A DNA stretch of 25,148 bases from Parelusimicrobium sp031549165 (GTDB lineage Bacteria > Elusimicrobiota > Elusimicrobia > Elusimicrobiales > Elusimicrobiaceae), in the NCBI GenBank assembly GCA_031549165.1, contig JAVBQE010000004.1, forward strand, positions 1 to 25,148, read 5' to 3'. Shown piece after piece: positions 1-9,800 of the stretch; position 1 is the first letter of the stretch; each line of letters starts with the position of its first letter. The position numbers and the translations under genes were made by a program. The notes beneath the pieces were generated by a model. It was not told where the DNA came from. It saw nothing but the letters and a program-made list of their open reading frames with translations, and ran no database searches.

Positions 1-149
1 GTTTGTGTGTTGCAGGCCTTCAGTATATGTTTGTGTGCTCTGCTGGTTATACTCCGCTTCCGCTCCTACACGCGTGAGATCTGTATTGATCTGTAACGCA
101 CCGTGATATTGTAAGGCTTCTGTGCTCGTTTTAAAGGTGCTCTCGCCTG
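1..149 (-). repeat. Direct repeat A, copy in third module
   Basis: Positions 1-149 match 5842-5990 without gaps at an offset of 5841. The first 111 bases are identical; seven mismatches fall in the last 38. Homology stops abruptly at 150, where the tail of the preceding immunity gene begins. It probably continues beyond the window edge. Confidence 0.93.
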
Positions 150-165
150 AAATTACACTTACCAT
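1..165 (-). CDS. Headless CdiA C-terminal module (third toxin cassette), 5' end only
   Basis: A minus-strand reading frame starts at ATG (165-163) and stays open for 55 codons to the window edge. It begins MVSVISGESTFKT, and from GESTFKT onward it matches residues about 1505-1554 of the full-length CdiA-like protein encoded at 3877-10503. Its start overlaps the stop of the preceding candidate immunity gene by 7 bases (ATGGTAA), so translation could be coupled. There is no signal peptide, so as it stands the product could not be secreted through the TpsB pore. It looks like the start of another displaced pretoxin-toxin module whose toxin lies outside the window. It begins about 250 bases further upstream in the parental sequence than the module at 1023-3077. 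The reading frame and homology are directly visible; the toxin role is inferred from the neighbouring module. Confidence 0.72.
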   Translation of the reverse strand, partial: MVSVISGESTFKTSTEALQYHGALQINTDLTRVGAEAEYNQQSTQTYTEGLQHTN

Positions 166-1013
166 TCTGGGATATAGGAATTTATTCTTGTTTCTCTCAA
201 ATATACGAGACTATTGTACAACTCCTCTTCTTTTTTATTAAGAGAAATTCCTTCTTCTGTCTTTTTTTTATATTCCTGATACTTTTTTTCCAACATGGCA
301 ACAGTTTTTTCATTGTCTTGCTTTCCCACTTTTTCATCATATAAATAAAGAGTTTTATCCTTTAAAATATCTTTGATAGAACGCACACCATACTTTTTAA
401 GGATTTTTAGATGTTCGGACGCAAAGAAAATATCTTCTTCCTTGTCCCACACAGAAATCCCTAACATATAGAATATATCATCAGTAAAATTATAGGGACG
501 CATGGCGGACATTACTTCTCTGTTTCTATATGGGATTAAACATCCATCATACAATTTTTTTTCTATCACCTCCTTTTTTACTTCTATCAGAAAAGGAAAT
601 CCACCAAATAAATAAGATTTTAGCGCTTTATCAAAATCTTTATCACCTTTTCTATATGTTATAGATGGAAAATTTACGTCTTTCCACCCATACCAGAAAC
701 CTCTAATTTTAATAGTTTCCTCACTGCTATCAGACAATTTAGGATATTGAGTAAATGATATTCCATTTTCTATAGCATCATAAAACCTTCGTTTTACCTT
801 CTCAGAAGTATATTCATCCATACATTCAGTTTTTATAGTATTACCATCTATTATAATTTTTCCTGCATACCTGCGTGGCTTTATTATATGTGTAGGCAAG
901 CCCTCCATTAATTTGCTTTCATAACTAGCCTCAAACGTATGTATAACTATTTCTTTGGCTATAAGTGTTATACTACTTAATAAAAATAATCCTAGTACGA
1001 TTATATTTTTCAT
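159..1013 (-). CDS. Exported candidate immunity protein for the orphan zincin toxin
   Basis: This 284-residue protein has no family I recognise. It opens with a hydrophobic signal peptide of about 19 residues ending LIA before KE, so it should be exported to the periplasm. It has two cysteines in the mature part, which could pair there. The C-terminal third is rich in Lys and Glu and probably helical. A good Shine-Dalgarno (AAGGAG) lies 5 bases before the ATG and overlaps the stop of the upstream orphan toxin module, so the two are translated together. Position directly after a toxin module is the classical place for a CdiI-type immunity gene. It is strikingly AT-rich (a sampled 60-base line has 18 G/C). 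It shows no obvious similarity to the lipoprotein at 3074-3880. The immunity function is inferred from position only. Confidence 0.6.
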   Translation of the reverse strand: MKNIIVLGLFLLSSITLIAKEIVIHTFEASYESKLMEGLPTHIIKPRRYAGKIIIDGNTIKTECMDEYTSEKVKRRFYDAIENGISFTQYPKLSDSSEETIKIRGFWYGWKDVNFPSITYRKGDKDFDKALKSYLFGGFPFLIEVKKEVIEKKLYDGCLIPYRNREVMSAMRPYNFTDDIFYMLGISVWDKEEDIFFASEHLKILKKYGVRSIKDILKDKTLYLYDEKVGKQDNEKTVAMLEKKYQEYKKKTEEGISLNKKEEELYNSLVYLRETRINSYIPEW

Positions 1014-1022
1014 ATTAACTCC

Positions 1023-3077
1023 TTAATTATTTGTATCATGAATTGTATTTGTCCTTGCGGGATTTGAGCCTACGGGCGTATTATAGCCTTTAATGATGTT
1101 TGGAAATAACTCCTCCCACCCATATGTGTAAATAATCTCTTTAAATTTTTTATCTTCACTCAAAAGGCCTTTCCCCTTCGTCTCAGTATCTAGGATATCG
1201 CTGATAATGGCCTTTTGACTCCACTCATCTAGGCTATGGAAATATGCTACTCTCTGTGCTTCTGTCATATTTTGTGTTGTTTTCTTGTAGGAGTCTACTT
1301 TGGATTTATTAATGGCGTGGCCTATCTCATGATCAAGTGATGACATGAAATAGCTAAAATCTGAAGAGTTCCAGTTGGCAGCATCAGAAGAAATGTATAC
1401 CGTATTACTAACCGCATCAAAGGCTAATGATGAGTTGTTAGTAGCTGTTTTTACATACTTTTCAGGGCTTAGAACCGCAACTTTTACTCCATTAGGATTT
1501 ATTTTAATAGTACCATCCGCTTGTACTTCTTCGTATGGAACAAGACCAACAGCTTTAACCTTGTCGGATAACGCTCTCTTAATGGTTGCATCGCGAGTAG
1601 CCGGATTTTTTAGGCCAGCATCTATATTTGCTTTATCTTTTAGATATGCGATGTTTAATTCTGTGGCTGTTTGTTCCACCATTTTTCTGGTTGCTTCTGA
1701 AACCTCCGTAAAAATTATGTTGGTTGCTAATATTCTTATAGCAGTTTCATAATCTGTTTTAGCACGTTCAAGTTTGGCACTATTAAATATGCTTTGTGAA
1801 ATTAGGTCATCAAGACGCGCCGCTTCTTTATCTGTCAGTTGGCCTGCTTCTCTTTTCTTGTTTAATGTCTTTATCTCTTCATCCAGCTTAATGCGCTCCG
1901 CTTCCATCACCTCTATTTCTTTCTTTTTTGTCGCCGCTATCTTTTCCTTCTCTTTATATAACTCATCTAATTTCTTAAGCTGCTGGTCCGTCCAACCAGC
2001 AGGCTTGCCACTTACAAACAAATCAGCTACTACTTCTGTGCGAATATCCCTCTCCATTTCCGCACGCACTTCGCCTTCTATCTCTGCACGCCATTGCTTC
2101 TTTTCTTCTTCACTTACTTCCCCGCCTTGGCTTTTTACTTCACCTACAGCATCTTCTAAACGTTTTTCTGTTTCTGTATCTATACGTTTTTTGGTTTCTT
2201 TGTTGATAATTTCTTCATTGTTTTGTTCAAATGCTGCCCTCTCTGTATCAGTGAGATATTTATAATATGCAAGAACATTTCTTCTGCTTTGTTTGCTTTT
2301 TCTAATTATTTTATCTCTGTCTTCCGAAAAATAGTTGCCACTCTTAACTAAATACTTTAGATTTCTTTCTATCTCTTTAAAGAAATTATTTATAACTTCT
2401 GCAAGTAACATCGCACCGGCTTTCGTTAAATCCCAGCTCTCGGTAAACACAAATAATGTGTCGTTCCACGCGCCCTTTGGATCTAATATCCATTTTAATC
2501 TTACGCTTACATCCTCGTCAAAATCGTTCGTCCTTACATCCTTCGTCGTTTCTAATGTGTTTGTTAGATCTCGGTTGAGGCCATTTAGTTCTTCATTAGG
2601 CGCTTCCGCTCCATTTACAATTATGCTTCCTTCGCCCAACGTTGCTCTCGCTACTTGTTCCTTATCATACCCTTCTAACTTTAGGCTCCCTGTTAGGCTG
2701 TCTGGATTTACCTCTCCACTCGGGCTTGCTCCGGCGTTCGCGCCTACGCTGTATCCCACCGTCTCTTGTTCATCATGGCCGTATACATCTTTGTAGTCTA
2801 ACTCTTTCGTCTTTAATGTTAAATCTCCCGTTTGGCTTGCTATTACCGCGCCTTCTAATGTTGTCTTCTCTTCTACTTCTATGTCCATCTTCTCTTTCGC
2901 GATTATGCCTGTCTGGTTATTCGTCCACTCAGCATTACCATCTGTCTTACTGTAGTTATACCCAACGCCCGCTCCAAAACCCGCAGGACCGCCTGTTACG
3001 TTGGCGTTAAAGCCTTCGCTGCGCTCTGTGTGGTAACTCGTATCTTGCAGCGTTTCTACCGTTAGGTTCTTTATCAA
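1023..3077 (-). CDS. Headless CdiA C-terminal module with zincin-like toxin domain
   Basis: This 684-residue frame lacks a signal peptide, TPS domain and FHA repeats. Residues 1-220 repeat the pretoxin region of the CdiA-like protein at 3877-10503 (from KNLTVET to FTESWDLTK). After that the sequence diverges into a long Lys/Glu-rich helical stretch (about 230-470) and a C-terminal domain with HEIGH (H583, E584, H587) and a candidate third ligand in WEELFPN (E655 or E656). This is the layout of a gluzincin-type metallopeptidase. The domain is alignable to, but clearly different from, the parental toxin domain (shared pattern DxxSNTVYIS / DPNTKKIYLN before the HExxH). The only start at the boundary is TTG (3077), overlapping the upstream stop in TTGA without a visible Shine-Dalgarno, so expression should be weak. 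It is probably a reserve cassette that becomes a working toxin after recombination. Confidence 0.8.
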   Translation of the reverse strand: MIKNLTVETLQDTSYHTERSEGFNANVTGGPAGFGAGVGYNYSKTDGNAEWTNNQTGIIAKEKMDIEVEEKTTLEGAVIASQTGDLTLKTKELDYKDVYGHDEQETVGYSVGANAGASPSGEVNPDSLTGSLKLEGYDKEQVARATLGEGSIIVNGAEAPNEELNGLNRDLTNTLETTKDVRTNDFDEDVSVRLKWILDPKGAWNDTLFVFTESWDLTKAGAMLLAEVINNFFKEIERNLKYLVKSGNYFSEDRDKIIRKSKQSRRNVLAYYKYLTDTERAAFEQNNEEIINKETKKRIDTETEKRLEDAVGEVKSQGGEVSEEEKKQWRAEIEGEVRAEMERDIRTEVVADLFVSGKPAGWTDQQLKKLDELYKEKEKIAATKKKEIEVMEAERIKLDEEIKTLNKKREAGQLTDKEAARLDDLISQSIFNSAKLERAKTDYETAIRILATNIIFTEVSEATRKMVEQTATELNIAYLKDKANIDAGLKNPATRDATIKRALSDKVKAVGLVPYEEVQADGTIKINPNGVKVAVLSPEKYVKTATNNSSLAFDAVSNTVYISSDAANWNSSDFSYFMSSLDHEIGHAINKSKVDSYKKTTQNMTEAQRVAYFHSLDEWSQKAIISDILDTETKGKGLLSEDKKFKEIIYTYGWEELFPNIIKGYNTPVGSNPARTNTIHDTNN
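2423..3072 (-). repeat. Direct repeat B, copy in orphan module
   Basis: About 650 bases align without gaps to 5091-5740 at a constant offset of 2668. Similarity is high at the DNA level, including silent sites, except for a weaker patch around 2455-2515. Homology ends sharply at 3072, next to the stop of the immunity lipoprotein gene. Confidence 0.93.
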
Positions 3078-3880
3078 TTTTTATTAGTTAGTTCTTTTAT
3101 TTTGGCTTTGTTTACTTTACCATCTTCTGTAAAGAAATCATTCCATTGTCTAAATTTCCAGTAGATCATAGGGTTTTTATCTTTCAGCATTTTTCTACGC
3201 TCTTTTAGACTATAATTTGCTTGCGGATATGGTATGGAGAAGCGACCGTCTGTACCATCGTTGAAATTACTTTTTTGAGGCATAGCTATACAGATATAAT
3301 ATTGCGTATCTTGCTCGGGAATTATCGCTTGTTCTATGATTTCTTTTGTGAAGACAAAATTTGGCTTTTTACTTTTTAAGATCTTATTGCCTAGCTTTGC
3401 GGGTAGCTCAAGACTACTACCCAATATGACATGTTGCTTAAACAACTCTAAAAAATCCGGATCATCTTTTGTGACCTCTGATATGCGAATATATGGACAT
3501 CGTGAATCTAACGAAAGAGGACGTGAATTATGCACATGATTTTTATCAAAAATATCGCTATCTTTACGTTTGTTACTTTCATCTTTCATGCAGAGCTCTT
3601 GTTCAAAACCTTCCTCTAAGGCTAGTTGATATTTTGTTGTCAGATATCTATCCTCTGTTATATAGCCTTCGTCATACCCCGTGAGGATTTTATCTTTTGT
3701 TATAACCGCTGTAGAGGACACTCCTGTAGGCACTATATTATGATAACATGGACCAACCGGATAATATCTTGCAGCATATCGGGCTCTATGTATACGCATT
3801 ATTTCACCATCAAGTTTTTTGTATCCTGTACATGCTGTTGTCAAAATAAAACTTATTAATATAAATAATATTTTTTTCAT
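3074..3880 (-). CDS. Lipoprotein, candidate immunity protein for the full-length CdiA
   Basis: This 268-residue protein begins with a short hydrophobic signal sequence and a lipobox, LTTAC, giving lipid-modified Cys17. Residue +2 is Thr, not Asp, which by the enteric rule favours outer-membrane anchoring. Four more cysteines follow (as in GPCYH and SRCPY), an even number that suits disulfides in the periplasm. I recognise no family. Its ATG overlaps the cdiA stop as ATGA, with a GGGA motif just upstream, and its own stop overlaps the TTG of the next module. Position directly behind the toxin end of CdiA marks it as the cognate immunity protein. Anchoring in the envelope would mean that the toxin acts in the periplasm or at the outer membrane. 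Export is seen in the sequence; immunity is inferred. Confidence 0.65.
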   Translation of the reverse strand: MKKILFILISFILTTACTGYKKLDGEIMRIHRARYAARYYPVGPCYHNIVPTGVSSTAVITKDKILTGYDEGYITEDRYLTTKYQLALEEGFEQELCMKDESNKRKDSDIFDKNHVHNSRPLSLDSRCPYIRISEVTKDDPDFLELFKQHVILGSSLELPAKLGNKILKSKKPNFVFTKEIIEQAIIPEQDTQYYICIAMPQKSNFNDGTDGRFSIPYPQANYSLKERRKMLKDKNPMIYWKFRQWNDFFTEDGKVNKAKIKELTNKN

Positions 3881-6800
3881 TTTTCAGTCCCTTGAATATT
3901 GTGAATTGTTCTTGATGCACCCGCTATATCAGCCCAGCGTTCCGTCATTGCCATCATTTTAAAATTGTCTCCATATATTTTCTTATATAACTCGTCTTTT
4001 GTATATATCATTTCATCACCGACAAGCAATTTTGTATATGAATCAAGGGCATTAAACATAGCTTTTTGTTCGGCTGCTGTTTTACCTTTAATATTTTTAA
4101 AATAATCTTCAATTGCCTTCGCATCCAATGCATGTTTTATTTCATGATTGATAAGCGAATTCACATCTTCAAAACCATTATAATTGAAGTCTAGAGCTGA
4201 CGTGTTAAGATATATCTTTTTAGTATTAGGATCGTAATATGCAGCCGTATCGGCTTTTCCAGGATAATTTGCATTTGTTGTTAATTCAAACGCTATATCC
4301 TTTAGGCCTGCAGCATTGAATTTCCTGCCAACGAGGCTCTCTATTTCCTGTGAAAATGTACTAGAAGCAGAGGTTCGGCCAGGAGTCGCAAATATTCCCA
4401 ACACATCATCTGAGTTTAATGTCTTGTTTATAGCAATAGCTTTTGCGGCAAATATAGGATCTACTGGTGCAATATTCATATAGGTTTTTACGGTTAATAT
4501 TGCCAGTTCATACTCAACATTTTTATCAGACAATTCTTTCTTTAATAATTCTTTTTTTGCTGGGTCTTTCTCATCATTAACTTTCTCAGTCAACTCCTCA
4601 ATCTCCGGGCCTAATATAACCATCTGACTGTTAGCCGCATTGTACTTCGCTATATATTCCTTACCCTTCTTTTCCACTAAGTCTTTAGGTAAGTTTTCTG
4701 CTATCACACTTCTTATAGCATCATCTTTTTCATTCGCGAATAATGCCCTGCCTTTTTCTCTTTCCAGTTCGGATATCTTTTCCGCTATTTCTGGGTTTAG
4801 CGTTGATACTAACTTCTTGCGTTCATCTTCTGTCATAGTATCTATAATCTGAAGACGTGTCGCCGTATCAAGTTCTTTTTCGCGTGCTGCCGCACGGTCT
4901 TTATGTTCTAATTCTTCTAGTCTATCTATTAATCTTTTTGCATCTCTTGCTTTGATTTCTCTATTTCGCTTTATTGCTGCCTTAATAGCTTCCTTTTTTT
5001 CTTCGGGCAGATTAGATTTATTTATTACTTCCTCTGCGCTATCCCCAAACAGTTCTATAAGTTGCGCTGCTACGAAGTCCACGCCCGTCTTCGTTAAATC
5101 CCAGCTTTCGGTGAATACGAAGCCTATGTTTTCTAGTTGACCCTTGAAGTCTGTTATCCACTTATAACTTACGCTTACATCTTCGTCAAAATCATTCGTC
5201 CTTACATCCTTCGTCGTTTCTAATGTGTTTGTTATGTCGCGGTTAAGATCTTTTAGCTCTTCATTAGGCGCTTCCGCTCCATTTATAATTATGCTCCCCT
5301 CGCCTAGTGTTGCTCTCGCTACTTGCTCCTTATCATAGCCTTCTAACTTTAGGCTGCCTGTTATGCTGTCTGGATTTACCTCTCCACTCGGGCTTGCTCC
5401 GGCGTTCGCGCCTACGCTGTATCCCACCGTCTCTTCTTCATCATGACCGTAAACATCTTTGTAGTCTAATTCTTTCGTCTTTAATGTTAAATCTCCCGTT
5501 TGGCTTGCTATTACCGCGCCTTCTAATGTTGTCTTCTCTTCTACTTCTATGTCCATCTTCTCTTTCGCGATTATCCCCGTCTGATTGTTAGTCCACTCGG
5601 CATTGCCGTCTGTCTTACTGTAGTTATACCCGCCTCCCGCTCCAAAACCACCTGGGCCGCCTGTTACGTTGGCGTTAAACCCTTCGCTCCGCTCTGTGTG
5701 GTAATTTGTGTCTTGAACCGTTTCTACAGTTAAGTTCTTTGATAGGATTTCTACTTCTTCTCCGTAAATGTTGGCACCTTTTACGGTTACATCCGCTTCT
5801 GTCTTTATTGTGATTTTTCCGTTTTCCGCGTACACCGCACTGTTTGTGTGTTGCAGGCCTTCAGTATATGTTTGTGTGCTCTGCTGGTTATACTCCGCTT
5901 CCGCTCCTACACGCGTGAGATCTGTATTGATCTGTAACGCACCGTGATATTGCAAGCCTTCTGTCTCAGTTTTAAAGCTGCTCTCGCCTGCTATAATGTT
6001 CGCTCCACCTAATGCTTCATATGTTATATCGCCCTCATGGCTGAGAGCGGCACTGCCCTTTTGCGTTGTCTCTTCGCTGCTTTTAAATGTTAAGTTACCC
6101 ATGGTTTCAATTACACTGCCTACACTTTGGCTGCTTTCACTATGGCTCTCAGCACTGCTACCATCTACATCTAGGCGGCCGTAAAACGGTAGATAATTTG
6201 CTAAGTCTTGCTGGATACTTTTATACTTCCCGCTTTCTTTATCCTTCAACCCGCTCCAACCCCCACCTAATCCCGACAGGCTGTTTAGCAAGTCAAACAC
6301 ATCCACCGCTAAGCCTATATACCCCTGCTCCTTATGTTCCAGGTTGGATGTATCATTGGCTTTTATTTGTTCCATTTGTTTTATGACATCTTCGCCTTTA
6401 TCATACACGTTTTCGGCAGATTTCATAAGGCTGTATCCAGGTACGTTTATCCCCGCGCTCAACTCTAATTCTAAATGACGCTCACTACTCCGGCTCCAAC
6501 TCTCCGCCTGCATGTCTAATACATTTATATTCGTCGCCTTTATCTCTGCCTCATCGGCAAAAATAGTGCTCGCTACTATGTTCGCGTCACCGCCACTCTT
6601 TGTGTTTAAGCTGCCGCCAAAATTCAACGTGCTCCCGCGCACTGTCTCGTTATAGCTCTCTGTAGTATACGCGTCTATCGTCCCTAAATCCGCCCCCGCC
6701 ACCTCAAAACGACCCGTGTCCCATGCGTCTTCAAGGTCGTCCTTGATCATATAGACGCCAACACCTATGGTTAATGGATTCGCTAAAAACTGCGAAGCCG

Positions 6801-9800
6801 CCACTTTCTCTGCCAAATCTACGATGATATCACCCATAGTTTCAAATATATCAAAATTACGTTCCATGTGATACTCGTAATGATAGTTAGTTTCTTTCCC
6901 GGCTAATACGTTTAAGTTGCCGCCGGTTTCTATGTCGCCTTCACCCTGCGCGCCGATGTCGCTGGCGAAGATTAGTGTGTCCGCGCCGCTCTTGATGTTT
7001 AAGTCTTTGTCCGAAAATACGCTCCCCGCTTCCAGCGTGGTTACCTTGTCATACACCTTGTCCTGCTTCGCTTCCAACCCGAACATGCTGCTCGTTTCTC
7101 TATTATCCATCGCCGCGTAGCTGTTAACGCCCGCCAGGATATTTACGTTTTCCCCGGCAGTCAGGTTTATGTCCCCTTCTCCCTGTCCGCCCCAGCCGCC
7201 TAGGCTGCTCGCTATTATATTTATATCGTTATCCGCATTTATGTTTATGTTTCCATACGCATTAACGCTGCTGCCCATATGCGTACTGCTGTCAACCAAA
7301 TGTTCGTTTAACTGGCTGGAGTACAGGTTGCTGCTCTCGTTACGGTGATACGTGTGGCTGCTATCAACCGCGCTTACTATATTTACATTTGCGCCTTTAA
7401 TATTTATATCTTCTTCACTTATCAATGCACTCCCCTGCACAGTAGTGTCCGCGCCGCTTGTGATATTAAGGCTGCCGATAGTTTCCAAATAACTGCCGAT
7501 ATTAGTGATTTCAGTCTGCTCATAGTGCCGGTCGCTCGCGCTGCGCCACTGGCTGTTGTCCAGCGTTTGCACGCCGATGTTTACATTGCCTGCGGCTGCA
7601 AGAGAGGTGTCGCCGTCACTCATCAGCTCGGCCGCTTTAAGCGTGATGTCTCCGCCTGCTTTCATATCAATATTGCCGCCGCTGTATACCCCGCCCGCAG
7701 GCCCCAGCCAGCTGCGCGTGATGCCTGTGCCTTCATAGTTATATCCCTCCACCGCACCGTAGGTTGTGCCGTTGGGACCCGAGCTATAGCTGTTTAGTTT
7801 GGTTTCTATTAGGATATCATTGCCCGCGTTTAGCGCAACGTACTCTGCACCGCTGATTGTGCCGCTGATGTTGGTGATGTCGTTGGACGCGTACAACTCC
7901 ACAATGTTGCCGCTTAATTCCCCGCTGTTATAAATGTCTGTGGCGTTTATGTTTAATTCACTGCCTTTTACTGTGCTTGCGGAGCCGTTTAAAAATTTGT
8001 CTTTATTACTCTCAGCAATATACAGCGTAGGGACCAACGCAAGCTGTCCGTTTATTTCCGCCTCCACGTACCATACGATATTGTCCGTAAGCGCAGCTAT
8101 TTGCTCCGCCGTTAAAGCTTTACCTATCTCAAGCCCAAGGCCAGAGTTATAGGCATCAAAGGCATTATTATAAAGGCGCGACATTTGGTCATTAATATCA
8201 GTTACGCCGTCGTAAAGATAATGGTTGCCCGTAATATCCAGCACCGCTTTTTCTATTAAACGCTGCTCATACACCGGGTCGCCCAGCCACTTAGCGCCGT
8301 CTTTATCCGGGCGAAAGCCCATAAGCTCCTCAAAATAATTACTACCCACAAAGTCGTAGATATTTAGAAAGCGGTTATCGGTTACAAACAAATACTTGCT
8401 GTCCGGAGAGGCCGCCTTAAACATACCGCCCTCAGGCAAAATGCCCAAGGCAAGCGGGTCTATCACGCCGCTGGCGCGCGCGTCCTCCAGCCTTTGGTTA
8501 ACGGGTGTGGAGGCCCAGGGTAAAAGCGGGTCATTATCCGTAGTGCCGTTGCCAAACAGCGCGGCCGTGATATTAATTATAGGCGCGCTAACGCTTGCCC
8601 CGGTCTGCGAATATACTACTAAGCCGTACAGCCCGCCCTCTATTTCCCGCGTGCGGTAACAATATTTGCTTCCGCCGCCGCACTTCTTTTTATATGCCTC
8701 TTCCAAAATATCTCTTACAATAGCAAGGTAATTAGAAGACTCATTTCTAAAAATATCCCCCTGCGCCTCAAACAATTCTCCCGCCGCCATGCGGCTGCTG
8801 ATATTAAGTATTTCCCCCGCATTAAGCGTTAGTTTTTTGTTTGCGGTTATTGTGCCGTAAGAAAGCGCTTCTAAATGGCTGAGCACGTCCGCCCGGTATT
8901 TAGTAACAAGTTTAATCCCCTGCGTGTAAGACGCGCGCTCCCCGGTGTCTATAAGCACATATGTGTGGCATGTTTCTTTAGAAGGGTCGCAGTTATCAAT
9001 GCTTAAATTATTTATACCTTGCGCGAAAATGCTGATATCGCCCTTGCTGCTCTCCACGCTGCCCGCAATATTATTAAACAAAGCCGCGCGCGCGGAGGTT
9101 AAACCCGCCACATATACGCCGCCACTCCCCAAAATATTGCCTTGCAAATTATACACCGCACCGTCTGTCTTTATATTTAACGTGTCCGTTGCGTAAAGCA
9201 CCGCGCCCGGATTATTAAAAATATCACCGCCTGTGATATTGAGGTTTTGGTTAGCTAAAATGAGGCTGTTATTATTTAATATGCTTGAGGTTATGTTTAC
9301 GTTCTTATAGGCAGCGATTTCGCTTTCATTATTAATATGCGCTGCGTCTAAGTTAATATTGCCGTAAGCAAGCATTACATTGTCTAGAGACGCAGGGTAT
9401 AGAAAATTTAGAACATTAAGTTCCCGCGCTTTTATGTTGATGTCTCCGCCCGCCTCGGCGTTATTAAGGTGGTTAACAGTGTCCGCTGTTATATTAATTT
9501 TCTGCCCGGCGCGCAGCGTTTCGTACTCTGCTGTTTCCGCTTTAATATCTATATTATTGTTGGCTAAACTCTCCGTGCTTTTGAAGACGGCGGAAGAATT
9601 TACCTTGATGTCGCGTTGCGCTAAAGCTCTTTTATATTCCACGTCTCCCGCATTGGTGATGGTAATGTCGTCTAAATCCGCTACCATATTGCCTAAACTT
9701 CGCACGCCAAAACCTTTTTCCGTGCCCACAATGTTTATCCTGCCGCCGTACATGCCGCCCATGGCGCTTGCGTCCACCGCAAACTCTGCGGCAAGCGCGG

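Noticed and set aside
3871..3877. Seven-base A/T run at the start of the lipoprotein gene as a phase-variable tract
   Set aside because: Seven bases of A in an AAA-rich signal-peptide start (MKKI) is common in AT-rich genes; there is no further evidence of slippage.
1..5990. Repeats as insertion sequences or CRISPR
   Set aside because: The repeated DNA is coding pretoxin sequence with no transposase, terminal inverted repeats or short regularly spaced units.
7345..7797. Plus-strand open frame opposite the cdiA gene
   Set aside because: It lies wholly inside the strongly supported cdiA frame on the other strand, has no Shine-Dalgarno or recognisable domain, and its composition reflects the antisense of FHA repeats. 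The same applies to the many plus-strand frames across 1375-16108.
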